Shown in pieces: positions 26,271 to 35,096 of a stretch of 64,000 bases of DNA. The stretch is taken from assembly GCF_024341905.1 (NCBI RefSeq), contig NZ_BQXY01000002.1:434001-498000 (forward strand), read 5' to 3'. Position numbers and translations under genes: made by a program. Origin of the DNA: Clostridium folliculivorans (GTDB lineage: Bacteria; Bacillota; Clostridia; Clostridiales; Clostridiaceae). The notes below the pieces were generated by a model. The model saw only the letters and a program-made list of their open reading frames with translations, searched no databases and was not told where the DNA came from. Within the stretch, counting starts at the first letter, position 1. Every line of letters starts with the position of its first letter.

Positions 26271-27404
26271 TTAAATAATAGCCTTTTCAAAGCTTTCAAT
26301 TATATCTTCGTATTCTTCTAGACCAACAGATACCCTAATTAAGGTATCACTAACTCCTAGTGCTTCTCTCTCTTCCCTCGGTATAGCTGCATGTGACATT
26401 TTCGCCGGATAAGAAACAATAGTTTCAACACCACCTAGAGAAACAGCGAAAGCAGCATTCTCTATATTGTTAAGAAAATATTTCGTTTGCTCTAAAGTTT
26501 TAAATTTAAAAGAAAGCACCGCTCCAGCACCAGAGGCTTGAGAAAAATGAATATCTTTTCCTATATGACCTTCTAGTCCAGGATAATAAACTTTTTCTAC
26601 CTGCTCCTTCTCTTGAAGCCATGTTGCAAGCTTCAACGCTGTTGCTTGATGAGCATCTAATCTTATTTTTAAAGTCTTAATCCCCCTAAGTAGCAGCCAA
26701 CAATCTTGCGGTCCAAGTATAGCTCCGAAGGAATTTTGTATAATGTATATTCTATCTGCTAATTCTTTAGTTTTAGCCACTGCTAGCCCACCTACCACAT
26801 CACTATGTCCACCTATAAATTTAGTAGCACTATGAACTACAATATCAGCACCTAACTCTAATGGTCTTTGGAGATACGGTGACATAAAAGTATTATCTAC
26901 TATTACGATTATATCTTTCTCCTTAGCTACAGATATCGCACCTTTTAAATCAGTTATTTTAAGAAGAGGATTTGAAGGTGTCTCTAAGAAAATTGCTTTT
27001 GTATTTTCCTTAATTGCACTTCTTATGTTTTCTAGTTTAGACGCATCAACAAAAGTGAACTCTATATTAAATCTGCTCAGTACTTTAGTAGTTATTCTAT
27101 ATGTTCCTCCATATACATCTTCACAGATCACAATATGGTCTCCAGCTGAAAATATTGATAAAACAGATGATGTCGCTGCCATCCCTGAAGAAAAAGCAAA
27201 ACCTCTATGTCCATTTTCAAGTTGTGCTATTGTGTCTTCTAACGCTTCCCTTGTAGGATTTCCACTTCTAGAATAATCATACTTTCCAAAGTTATCTATA
27301 TCTCTTTGATGAAAAGTAGACGCCTGGTAAATTGGTATACTAAGTGCACCAGTTTCTTCATCTATTTCATTTCCATTATGAATTAATTTTGTACCAAATT
27401 TCAT
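26271..27404 (-). CDS. metC: Cystathionine beta-lyase-type PLP enzyme
   Basis: A 377-residue fold-type I PLP enzyme of the Cys/Met metabolism family. YDYSRSGNPTREALE, FSSGMAATSSVLS and SATKFIGGHSD (PLP lysine) are intact, and LGPQDCWLLLRGIKTLKIRL resembles Bacillus subtilis MetC. It would cleave cystathionine to homocysteine, pyruvate and ammonia; gamma-lyase activity cannot be excluded. The ATG at 27404 lies 2 bases after the stop of the upstream paralogue and uses a GAGGTG box inside that gene's end, so translation is coupled. Second gene of an S-box-controlled operon. Confidence 0.88.
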   Translation of the reverse strand: MKFGTKLIHNGNEIDEETGALSIPIYQASTFHQRDIDNFGKYDYSRSGNPTREALEDTIAQLENGHRGFAFSSGMAATSSVLSIFSAGDHIVICEDVYGGTYRITTKVLSRFNIEFTFVDASKLENIRSAIKENTKAIFLETPSNPLLKITDLKGAISVAKEKDIIVIVDNTFMSPYLQRPLELGADIVVHSATKFIGGHSDVVGGLAVAKTKELADRIYIIQNSFGAILGPQDCWLLLRGIKTLKIRLDAHQATALKLATWLQEKEQVEKVYYPGLEGHIGKDIHFSQASGAGAVLSFKFKTLEQTKYFLNNIENAAFAVSLGGVETIVSYPAKMSHAAIPREEREALGVSDTLIRVSVGLEEYEDIIESFEKAII

Positions 27405-27406
27405 AT

Positions 27407-28561
27407 TTAACACCTCAATGAGCTTTCTAAATCTTCAATTAAATCACTTATATTTTCAATACCTACTGACAGCCTTAATAAATCTTCTGTTACACCAAGT
27501 TTCTTCTTTATTTCAGCTGGAATTTCTGCGTGTGTTTGAGTTTGTGGATAGGTAATCAAAGTCTCAACACCACCTAAACTTTCTGCAAAGTTTATAACTT
27601 TAACATTTTTTAATATTTTAGCTACATCTTCCTGATTTCTGACTTTAAATGATATCATAGAACCAAAGCCAGTTGCCTGCTTTTTAGAAACTTCATATCC
27701 TTTATGTTCAGGTAATCCTACATAAAACACTTCTTTTATCTTATGATGTTTTTTCAAAAATTCAGCAACTTTTATTGCATTTTCTTGACTTTTTTCCATT
27801 CTTATATGTAATGTTTTTATTCCTCTAAGTATTAACCACGAATCAAAAGGCGCTAAGGTTGCACCTGTAGATTTTTCATAAAATCGTATTCTTTCATTTA
27901 TCCACTCTTCATTAGTTACCACAAAACCAGCAAGGGTATCATTATGTCCGCCAAGAAACTTGGTTCCACTATGAACCACTATATGAGCTCCTAAATTAAG
28001 AGGTTTTTGAAAATATGGTGTTAAAAATGTATTATCTACTATTACAATTAGATTTTTCTCTTTTGCTAACTTTACCACTTCATTAATATCTACAACTTTC
28101 ATCATAGGATTTGAAGGGGTTTCAATAAAAATAGCCTTAGTTTTTTCTTTAATATTATTTATTATTTCATTTAATTCAGTGGTGTCTATAAAATCATGCT
28201 CTATTCCATAAGGTCCATAAATATCTCTAAATAATCTAAAAGTACCTCCATATAAATCATCAGAAACCAAAATATGATCACCTGATTTAAATAAACTTAA
28301 TACAGCAGTTACTGCTGCTACACCTGTAGAAAAGCCAGTGCCAAATTTAGCTCCTTCAAGTCTAGCTACAGTGTTTTCTACCTCTTCTCTAGTAGGATTT
28401 TGTAATCTAGAATAATCATACCCAGTACTTTCATTCAAGCCCCCATGCTTGAATGTAGCTGTCTGATAGATTGGAAAGCTTATTGCTCCAGTTAATGGGT
28501 CAAAGCCCTTACTTCCATGTACTGCTGTAGTCTCAAATTTTAGTGATTTCTCTGCACACAT
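27407..28561 (-). CDS. metI: Cystathionine gamma-synthase / O-acylhomoserine thiolyase-type PLP enzyme
   Basis: A 384-residue PLP enzyme paralogous to the next gene. NESTGYDYSRLQNPTREEVE, HSGTKFLGGHNDTLAG (PLP lysine) and APFDSWLILRGIKTLHIRM resemble Bacillus subtilis MetI, which joins O-acetylhomoserine with cysteine or sulfide. Gene order and coupling to the metC-type gene are the same as in B. subtilis metI-metC. It is preceded by an S-box riboswitch with its terminator, so the operon should be off when S-adenosylmethionine is plentiful. The MetI and MetC assignment within this family is by resemblance. Confidence 0.88.
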   Translation of the reverse strand: MCAEKSLKFETTAVHGSKGFDPLTGAISFPIYQTATFKHGGLNESTGYDYSRLQNPTREEVENTVARLEGAKFGTGFSTGVAAVTAVLSLFKSGDHILVSDDLYGGTFRLFRDIYGPYGIEHDFIDTTELNEIINNIKEKTKAIFIETPSNPMMKVVDINEVVKLAKEKNLIVIVDNTFLTPYFQKPLNLGAHIVVHSGTKFLGGHNDTLAGFVVTNEEWINERIRFYEKSTGATLAPFDSWLILRGIKTLHIRMEKSQENAIKVAEFLKKHHKIKEVFYVGLPEHKGYEVSKKQATGFGSMISFKVRNQEDVAKILKNVKVINFAESLGGVETLITYPQTQTHAEIPAEIKKKLGVTEDLLRLSVGIENISDLIEDLESSLRC

Positions 28562-28721
28562 ATCAAATGCCCCCTTAATATCTCGCTTAAGTAAAAATCT
28601 ATACTTCTATTTTCATTGATAATTTGTTTTAAGTCAGCCTTTTCTAATGTATATGAAGAAACCTATTCTTTTTCTTTATACTTTATGAAGGCTTACCAAT
28701 ATATGAGCGATTCCTATACAG

Positions 28722-28892
28722 CAAAAAAAAATGCCAGAGAATAAACTCTGACATGTATCTACTACAGAAATCCATTCTCATCTTCCAGTTAAATAAAACT
28801 GCAGGATTTAGCACCATTACACAAATTAAATGAAATTTATGCTGGTTGCTGGGTTTCACAGGGCCAGTCCCTCCACCTCTCGCGATAAGCCA
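28722..28892 (-). promoter_or_regulatory. SAM-I (S-box) riboswitch with terminator
   Basis: On the minus strand the aptamer starts CTTATCGCGAGAGGTGGAGG near 28889 and has the core segments GAAACCCAGCAACC, GGTGCTAAATCCTGCAG and GATGAGA (ending near 28776). The expression platform follows: GTCAGAGTTTATTCTCTGGC hairpin and nine T residues at 28723-28731. Position is about 160 bp before metI. SAM binding should favour the terminator and shut off the met pair. Confidence 0.95.
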
Positions 28893-29019
28893 AAACTATT
28901 ATTCAATTAATACATATTATATGCTGTATATTAGTTTTATGTCAATGCATTTTATAAAACTTTACCAATTTAATAATTATTTTTCCATTTTAGTGATACA
29001 TAAATTAATTCGAATAAGT

Positions 29020-30750
29020 TTATCTAAAAGATGTCTTTAAAGCGTCCTTTAAAACCTTAGGATTTTTCTTATATGGGGTTACTGGACAAATTTTCTTATC
29101 TTTAACGTCGAATAAAGTATATATTGCTATTCTTGCTGCACGAACAGAATATTCTTCTGTGAATACCATATCTTCAGGTATTTCAACAAACTGACTTATC
29201 ATTGCAAAATTTGTTGAGCCCTTTGGCACAACTTCTGGTCTATCAGTCTTCTTACGAGGTTGGAACTGAGAATCTATATACGGCATCATACATGGAATTA
29301 CATTTACCACCGAATCCATTATTTCTTCTGTCTTATCCTCCATATGGAGATGATGTAATAACTCTATTAATATTTCTTCTCCAGTACATTCTCTCATAGG
29401 TTTCTTTACATAGTCACCTATTCTGTCAGTATATAGTCCATACCCCCAGAAAATAGTTGTATCAAGTGGTTGATTTTTAAAATGTGGTTGTGCTGCGACT
29501 ACTATGCTCATCAACCAATTTGAGTCTTTAAAGGTCATTAGTGCTCCACTACCAGGGGTATTTGATGAGAACTTTTCAATAAGCTTAAGCAGCTTATTTC
29601 CTTTACAGGTTACAGTAAAGCTCTCCCAATTTGTCTCTTCATGATTACCAAAGAATGGTTCTGGATTTCCAAGTCCCCACTTTTTCTTAGCAATCTTAGC
29701 CCAAAGTTCTCCTGACATTGGCTTATCCGGTGTATATTCTGGTGCTCTATGCATATCTCCTAAAGTTGCGTTATCTGTCATACATCCATTTATCATGATG
29801 CAGACATCTTCATCCTTAAGCTCGATAACTTTTTCCCCTTCGCTGTCTTCCACATGTATTGCTGTTACAGTTATATCTTCACCTGGTTTGAAGTCAAGAT
29901 CAGTAACAGTAGCATTTATACTAAAATCAACTCCAAAATTCTCCAAATAAGTCTTTAAAGGAAGAATTACTGAATCATATTGGTTATATGGGGTCCTTGT
30001 TACACCTTCTAAAGTTTCTATACGGGAGAACTCAAAAATCATACGATCCATATATCTCTTGAATTCAAACAAACTAGACCATTTTTGAAAAGCAAACGTA
30101 GTCTGCCACATATACCAAAAATTTGTTTCAAAGAAATGTGGTGTATTCTTAAACCATTGTTCAATGGTCATATCATCAAGTTTATCTTCAGAAGTAGCCA
30201 TAAGCTTTCCAAGTGCCATACGATCAGCATTATTGAAGCCCATGCTAGTTACATCTTGAATAACTCCATTCCTGTCAATTAGTCTTGCTTTCGCATAAGT
30301 TGGATGTGACTTATCAAAATTTAATATTTCTTCAGTTACACTCATGTTAGGCATTTCTAAAGATGGTATAGTTGATAGCAGCTCCCAAAAATTCTCATAA
30401 GTCTCTTCATTTAGCATTCTGCCTCCTCTGCAGATAAAGCCATTTAATGCATCTCCGGCACCATCATTACTACCACCAAGTATCTTAAGTCCTTCTATTA
30501 TATGAATATTTTCACCTTTAAAATTACAATCTCTTATAAGATAAGCAGCACCAGCTAAAGACGCTAATCCACCCCCAACAAAATAAACCTGCTTAACTTC
30601 ACTATTAGAAAGCCTTTGCAAACTTTTATCTGTCACTTTTGCTCTATCCTTCATTTTTTTTGCACCTATGGCTGCCACAGTTGCAGCACCAGCTATTGCT
30701 CCTAATGCAAGTAATATGTTTACATTATCCTTACTAGACTTTTTACTCAT
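29020..30750 (-). CDS. Second oleate hydratase-family enzyme, Met-type site, N-terminal membrane segment
   Basis: A 576-residue FAD protein. The dinucleotide fold is VYFVGGGLASLAGAAYLIRD (residues 55-74). Family blocks HFFETNFWYMWQTTFAF, YNQYDSVILPL and IPCMMPYIDSQFQPR are conserved. Where oleate hydratase 1 has GGRE, this has GGRM (M112), as reported for another subfamily (Rhodococcus type). Residues 11-30 are hydrophobic (NILLALGAIAGAATVAAIGA), so it may be membrane-anchored, unlike paralogue 1. The start is ATG at 30750 with GGAGG upstream. Monocistronic; substrate range may differ from paralogue 1. Confidence 0.93.
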   Translation of the reverse strand: MSKKSSKDNVNILLALGAIAGAATVAAIGAKKMKDRAKVTDKSLQRLSNSEVKQVYFVGGGLASLAGAAYLIRDCNFKGENIHIIEGLKILGGSNDGAGDALNGFICRGGRMLNEETYENFWELLSTIPSLEMPNMSVTEEILNFDKSHPTYAKARLIDRNGVIQDVTSMGFNNADRMALGKLMATSEDKLDDMTIEQWFKNTPHFFETNFWYMWQTTFAFQKWSSLFEFKRYMDRMIFEFSRIETLEGVTRTPYNQYDSVILPLKTYLENFGVDFSINATVTDLDFKPGEDITVTAIHVEDSEGEKVIELKDEDVCIMINGCMTDNATLGDMHRAPEYTPDKPMSGELWAKIAKKKWGLGNPEPFFGNHEETNWESFTVTCKGNKLLKLIEKFSSNTPGSGALMTFKDSNWLMSIVVAAQPHFKNQPLDTTIFWGYGLYTDRIGDYVKKPMRECTGEEILIELLHHLHMEDKTEEIMDSVVNVIPCMMPYIDSQFQPRKKTDRPEVVPKGSTNFAMISQFVEIPEDMVFTEEYSVRAARIAIYTLFDVKDKKICPVTPYKKNPKVLKDALKTSFR

Positions 30751-31078
30751 GCCCTTTTCCTCCATTTTACACTTATAAGTTGGTATGAACCTTTATGATA
30801 TCTTTTTATTTAGAATCATCTCAACTTATCTATTTTAATGCCTTATCTATTACTAATTATAAATCAGGATTTTTTCATTGTAATTATACAGTTTAACTCA
30901 TTTGTCTAGTAATTATAATAATTTATAAGAAGCCCCTATATGTACCTTAGACATATTTTCTAGCTGATTAAAAAAGTGAAAGATATATTACCCCATTAAA
31001 ATATTTCATAATAATTATTCTTCTGACCATAATCTGCGAACTAAAGTTTTGGCATTATCACAGCAAATCTTCCATTCA
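30751..31078. other. Intergenic region upstream of oleate hydratase 2
   Basis: About 330 bp, AT-rich, with no supported ORF or strong hairpin. It must contain the promoter of the hydratase gene. Confidence 0.5.
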
Positions 31079-31297
31079 CTAAGAACGTGTTATATCGTCA
31101 TATCTAAGACTCTCTTCAAAACCTTTTTTAAACCCTTCTTTAAATCCTTTCTTAAATCCCTTTTTATAACCTTTCTTAGCTGCCCTTTTTGCAGCCTTCT
31201 TAGCAGCTTTCTTTATAACTTTTTCAACCTTTTTTTCTTCATTTCTATTTACGGTTTCACGTAAACTATATTTACCGGGAATATTATCATTATCCAT
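31079..31297 (-). CDS. Small lysine-rich repeat protein, unknown
   Basis: A 72-residue, strongly basic protein. After an acidic N-terminus, residues 22-42 are Lys/Ala-rich (KVIKKAAKKAAKRAAKKG), followed by four copies of a Gly-(Phe/Tyr)-Lys-Lys-like tetrad (GYKKGFKKGFKEGFKKGF). The pattern suggests a cationic amphipathic helix that may bind membrane or nucleic acid. A weak GAAAGG box precedes the ATG. Not recognised as a family. The internal repeats and strong composition argue for a real gene, but the overlapping plus-strand ORF is similar in length. Confidence 0.6.
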   Translation of the reverse strand: MDNDNIPGKYSLRETVNRNEEKKVEKVIKKAAKKAAKRAAKKGYKKGFKKGFKEGFKKGFEESLRYDDITRS

Positions 31298-31639
31298 ACT
31301 CTATAACCTTTCTTCTAATTCACTTATTTTTTACAGAAAAGAAATTTTATTTTTATTATACTTTGTTAAAACTTATCCTTCATGATCGTCTCCTATTCTT
31401 CGTCTTTATTTATATAATACGTCCCAATTAAGTTTAGTTTCTAAGATATAGGTATATTTGTATAATAAAATTACAATTAACTTATCCCAATTATTTTAGT
31501 AGAAAAGTTCCATAAATGATTATGCTTTTATTGCAACTGATACAAGTTTAATTATTAAAGTAGAGCTTTATATTTCATGTGTCATATACCCTTTACTAGA
31601 TGTATAATATTAATATAGCTACTTTATATAGGGGGAAAA

Positions 31640-32137
31640 ATGTACATAAATATTGACAATAAAGAAATTGATCAAAGTTTTCAGGAAAAATTAATTGGCG
31701 TTGGCCATGTTGATTCTAAAGGCAGGATAAAGTCTAAGCAAAAGATTTACTGTAATACTATTGAGCATAATTTTATATTAACCGAATCAAATTTTAAGAC
31801 TAATAAAATTAATTTATTTAAGATCCCTAGGTGGTTAACTATCCCAGTATCTATTATCTTGTACCTATATTTATTTTTAGATCATAATAAGATTTTTGGC
31901 ACTTTAAACCTTTTGGCTGGTTTTTATCTTATGTACTACTTCTCAGAAAAAAGCATAAGATTTAAAAAACGTAACTTTTTTATAAAATTTATAATTATGG
32001 CTTTAATCACTATATATATGCTTTTCTTTGGAGCAGGAGCTATATTATCTGATTCATTAGGCAGCACTGATATAAAAAATACTAATCGAAATCCTTCAAT
32101 CGAAGCTTCTTTTAATTATTTTTACTTATTTGCATAA
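31640..32137 (+). CDS. Small integral membrane protein, unknown
   Basis: A 165-residue protein. The first 60 residues are soluble and polar; three hydrophobic segments follow (about 69-83, 86-102 and 111-137), then a short polar tail. It starts with ATG after GGGGGAAAA. I do not recognise a family. The terminator at 32207-32247 ends it. No neighbour suggests a role. Confidence 0.75.
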   Translation: MYINIDNKEIDQSFQEKLIGVGHVDSKGRIKSKQKIYCNTIEHNFILTESNFKTNKINLFKIPRWLTIPVSIILYLYLFLDHNKIFGTLNLLAGFYLMYYFSEKSIRFKKRNFFIKFIIMALITIYMLFFGAGAILSDSLGSTDIKNTNRNPSIEASFNYFYLFA

Positions 32138-32206
32138 ATTTATAATAAGAAAAGATCACTATAGCATTTTCCTAAGCTTCACTTTACTTTGATTTCTTGG
32201 AAAGTA

Positions 32207-32247
32207 AAAAGCATCCCAAATCTCAATTTAAAACTTGGGATGCTTTT
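32207..32247. terminator. Bidirectional terminator
   Basis: AAAAGCATCCCAA pairs perfectly with TTGGGATGCTTTT around a 15-base loop, between convergent genes. Confidence 0.9.
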
Positions 32248-32255
32248 ATATTCAA

Positions 32256-33179
32256 TTAAGGTAATTGATTTCCCGCTGCAAGGTATATTGAATACCATTC
32301 TTCTCTGCTGAGTTCAACTTTTGAAGCTGCACAGATTTCTCTAATACGATTTGGGCTCATTGAACCAACTATAGTTTGAATCTTTGCTGGGTGTCTTAAA
32401 ATCCATGCTGTGGCTATAGCTGTATTCGTTACACCTTTTTTCTCTGCAATCTCATCAATCTTTTTGTTTACCTCAGGGAATTTATCATTATTTAAGAATA
32501 CCCCTTCAAAAAATCCATACTGGTATGGAGACCATGCTTGTATTGTTATATCTTTTAGACGGCAATATTCAAGAATACTTCCATCTCTATCTATAGATCT
32601 ATCAACCTTCATATTTACATTGATACCTGAATCAATAATTCCAGTATGCATAACACCAAATTGTAATTGATTGATTATAATGTTATTTTCGCCTAAGTAT
32701 TTATTTAAAAGCTCTATCTGCATTGGATTTTGATTACTTACTCCAAAGTATTTTACCTTACCGCTATCATGTAACTGAGTAAATGCTTCTGCAACTTCCT
32801 CTGGTTCCATTAAAGTATCTGGACGATGCAATAATAAAGTATCAACATAATCTGTTTTTAATCTTTTTAGACTTCCGTCCACTGAAGCTAATATATGCTC
32901 TTTTGAAAAGTCGAACATCTTTCCTGGAACTATTCCACACTTAGTTTGTATTATCATCTTTTCTCTTATATCTGAATTCATTCCTATTGCATCAGCAAAT
33001 ATTTCTTCTGACTTTCCAGCACCATAGATATCTGCATGATCAAAGAAGTTTATACCTTCTTCTAAAGAAACTTTAATTACTTTTTCTGCTTCCTCTTTGC
33101 TTAATGCAGCCATTCTCATACAACCTAGAGAAATTTCAGAACCATCGATCTTACCATTTCCTATTTTTATATTTTTCAT
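32256..33179 (-). CDS. Aldo/keto reductase (YdhF-like)
   Basis: A 307-residue AKR barrel without extra domains. ISLGCMRMAAL, FFDHADIYGAGKSEEIF (catalytic Asp and Tyr), TDYVDTLLLHRPDTLM (His) and IQTIVGSMSPNRI (cofactor phosphate site) are intact. It resembles E. coli YdhF-type oxidoreductases. The start is ATG at 33179 with AGGAGGGGAAG upstream. Substrate unknown. Single gene. Confidence 0.94.
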   Translation of the reverse strand: MKNIKIGNGKIDGSEISLGCMRMAALSKEEAEKVIKVSLEEGINFFDHADIYGAGKSEEIFADAIGMNSDIREKMIIQTKCGIVPGKMFDFSKEHILASVDGSLKRLKTDYVDTLLLHRPDTLMEPEEVAEAFTQLHDSGKVKYFGVSNQNPMQIELLNKYLGENNIIINQLQFGVMHTGIIDSGINVNMKVDRSIDRDGSILEYCRLKDITIQAWSPYQYGFFEGVFLNNDKFPEVNKKIDEIAEKKGVTNTAIATAWILRHPAKIQTIVGSMSPNRIREICAASKVELSREEWYSIYLAAGNQLP

Positions 33180-33386
33180 TACTTCCCCTCCTAGTATAAC
33201 TTTCACTATAAATTACGAAAACCAACAATTGTTTACATTTTCAATTTACTATTTTTATTGTACAAAACATTTTATCGAAATTCAAATGAAAACATTTTCT
33301 GTTTTTGAAAATATCCAGTTGATTCTATAATATTTATAGTTTTTCTTTATTACTGGCCTCACTATAAATAAACTTATAAAGTAAAA

Positions 33387-33411
33387 AAGTTGGATCCTAA
33401 AGACCCAACTT
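33387..33411 (-). terminator. Terminator of rsgA
   Basis: AAGTTGG and CCAACTT arms with inner TC/GA pairing, 12 bp after the rsgA stop, followed on the minus strand by TTTTTAC. Confidence 0.8.
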
Positions 33412-33422
33412 AATATTATCAC

Positions 33423-34469
33423 TTATCTAGCAAACTGCTTTTTCTTATTATTACTCTTATCTCTACTTAGTAGCTTAGCTTTTTTCTCTGCAAATTCAGC
33501 CTCTTTTCTAAGCTTTATGAAATTTTTCCATCTTTCAATAGATAATTCACCACTTTCCAGCGCAGCTTTAACTGCACATCCTGGTTCAGTTTTGTGCTTA
33601 CAATCACTAAACTTACAATTTAGTTCTAATTGTTCTACATCAGAAAAAGTAACATTAAGGCCATCATCAACCACCCACATCCCGAGTTCCCTCATACCAG
33701 GAGTATCAATTATCATCGTACCATTCTTTAGCATAATAAGTTGCCTATGAGTTGTAGTATGCCTTCCCTTACTATCATCTTCCCTGATATCATTTACGCG
33801 CATTACATCTTCTTCCGCTATAGCATTTACTAGTGATGACTTACCTACACCAGATGATCCAAGAAGTACAATTGTTTTTTCTGGCTTTACAAATTTTTTT
33901 ATATCATCAAATCCCTGACCTGTGTATGAACTTACAGCAATTATAGGCACCCCAATAGCCACTGTTTCTAATTCAGCTATATAGCTTTCACAATCATCAC
34001 ATAAATCAGCTTTAGTAAGAATTATTACAGGATTTGCTCCACTTTCCCAAGCACAAGTCAAATATCGTTCAATTCTCTTTATACTAAAATCATAATTAAG
34101 AGATGTCACTATAAATACATAATCAAAATTCGTTGCAACTATCTGCTCTTTTTCATGAAAAGAATCCATTCTAGCAAATTTGCTTTTTCTATCAAGAACC
34201 TTATATATTATGTCATCTCCCATAGTATTTTTCTTTACTAAAACAAAGTCTCCTATTGCTGGATACACACTACTCGAACTATCATTATAAAAAATCGATC
34301 CTTTAAGTTTTGCGCTATTTTCCCCATCACTTGTCATAAGCTTGTAATATTCTCTATGCACTTCAAGAATCCTTGCAGGTACTAATTCACTACAATCCAT
34401 TGTGATTTCATCTATTTGTCTTTCATAAAATTCATTGTATCCATATCGTTTTATAGTACTATTATTCAT
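33423..34469 (-). CDS. rsgA: Ribosome small-subunit-dependent GTPase RsgA
   Basis: A 348-residue circularly permuted GTPase that tests late 30S assembly. An N-terminal OB-fold is followed by the permuted G motifs: LTKADL (G4), then GSSGVGKSSLVNAI (G1) and DTPGMREL (G3). A C-terminal zinc finger follows with CKFSDCKHKTEPGC, and the last residues are Lys/Arg-rich. TTTGGAGGAATTAG precedes the ATG. The gene usually lies in the prpC-prkC-rsgA-rpe cluster in Firmicutes; here it stands alone and is probably a second copy. It has an unusual leader of about 460 nt. Confidence 0.95.
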   Translation of the reverse strand: MNNSTIKRYGYNEFYERQIDEITMDCSELVPARILEVHREYYKLMTSDGENSAKLKGSIFYNDSSSSVYPAIGDFVLVKKNTMGDDIIYKVLDRKSKFARMDSFHEKEQIVATNFDYVFIVTSLNYDFSIKRIERYLTCAWESGANPVIILTKADLCDDCESYIAELETVAIGVPIIAVSSYTGQGFDDIKKFVKPEKTIVLLGSSGVGKSSLVNAIAEEDVMRVNDIREDDSKGRHTTTHRQLIMLKNGTMIIDTPGMRELGMWVVDDGLNVTFSDVEQLELNCKFSDCKHKTEPGCAVKAALESGELSIERWKNFIKLRKEAEFAEKKAKLLSRDKSNNKKKQFAR

Positions 34470-34626
34470 CTAATTCCTCCAAATTTATAAAGTTGTTTTC
34501 TATCCTAAAATTACCGAGTAAAATCACCATATTAAATCACTCCCTTAAAAAGTTTTTTATATCAATAACTTGATATAAGTTTCTAATTTTTCTTTCTTAC
34601 TTTAGTCTAAAAATGGGCATAAAAAT

Positions 34627-34666
34627 ACCGTAGATAAACAACCCTTAATGTGCTGCTATCTACGGT
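34627..34666 (-). terminator. Leader hairpin 3 of rsgA, terminator-like
   Basis: ACCGTAGATA pairs perfectly with TATCTACGGT around a 20-base loop, followed by ATTTTTAT on the minus strand. Confidence 0.6.
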
Positions 34667-34674
34667 TAAAGAAT

Positions 34675-34710
34675 GTAGAGTTATGTAGCTTTTAAGCTGC
34701 ATAACTCTAC
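34675..34710. other. Leader hairpin 2 of rsgA, 17-bp stem
   Basis: GTAGAGTTATGCAGCTT (minus strand) pairs with AAGCTACATAACTCTAC with a single mismatch and a 2-base loop. It follows directly after the terminator at 34711-34738. Confidence 0.75.
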
Positions 34711-34738
34711 AAAAAAAACACGACCTTCCTGCCGTGTT
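34711..34738 (-). terminator. Intrinsic terminator in the rsgA leader
   Basis: On the minus strand AACACGGC, loop AGGAAG, GTCGTGTT, then a run of eight T residues. It would end transcripts about 240 nt before rsgA, so expression of rsgA from the promoter at 34939-34967 needs read-through or antitermination. Confidence 0.8.
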
Positions 34739-34848
34739 ACTAATCCATTTAAGACAGTATATTATGAAAGGTTATATATTACTGCAAAAATACAACACAA
34801 ACAAAGGGTATGCTTACCCTACAGTTATATCTTTGCCCATATTTAGTT

Positions 34849-34881
34849 TTAGACTGCAATCACCTTTAAATTTGCATTCAT
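34849..34881 (-). CDS. Putative 10-residue leader peptide upstream of rsgA
   Basis: ATG to TAA encodes MNANLKVIAV. An AAAGGAG box lies 9 bases before the ATG, as good as those of the real genes around it. It lies about 60 nt downstream of the predicted transcription start and about 110 nt before the terminator, the usual layout of translation-dependent attenuators. A second mini-ORF (MGKDITVG, 34814-34840) follows without a ribosome binding site and ends in a GGGTA/TACCC hairpin. Expression is unproven. Confidence 0.45.
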   Translation of the reverse strand: MNANLKVIAV

Positions 34882-34938
34882 AAAACAACACTCCTTTCAA
34901 AATAAAAATACCAATTTTTTGAGTACCTTTATGTATCT

Positions 34939-34967
34939 ATTCTATTCAGTTTTGTAATTTTTGTCAA
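34939..34967 (-). promoter_or_regulatory. Near-consensus promoter for the rsgA leader
   Basis: On the minus strand TTGACA, 17 bases, TAGAAT. This is one of the best sigma-A-type promoters in the window. The start site would be near 34932. Confidence 0.8.
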
Positions 34968-35096
34968 CACTTTTACTTATTTTACTAGTTAGGATTTTTT
35001 CAAGTAAATAAACGCATTTTTGTTATAGTTATTAAATATCTACTTATACTATAACAGATTTAACTTATAAATTAAGCATCTCAAGGAGCCAAACTT

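Noticed and set aside
28846..29040. Plus-strand 64-codon ORF
   Set aside because: It lies antisense to the SAM-I riboswitch aptamer and the leader of the met operon, with no ribosome binding site.
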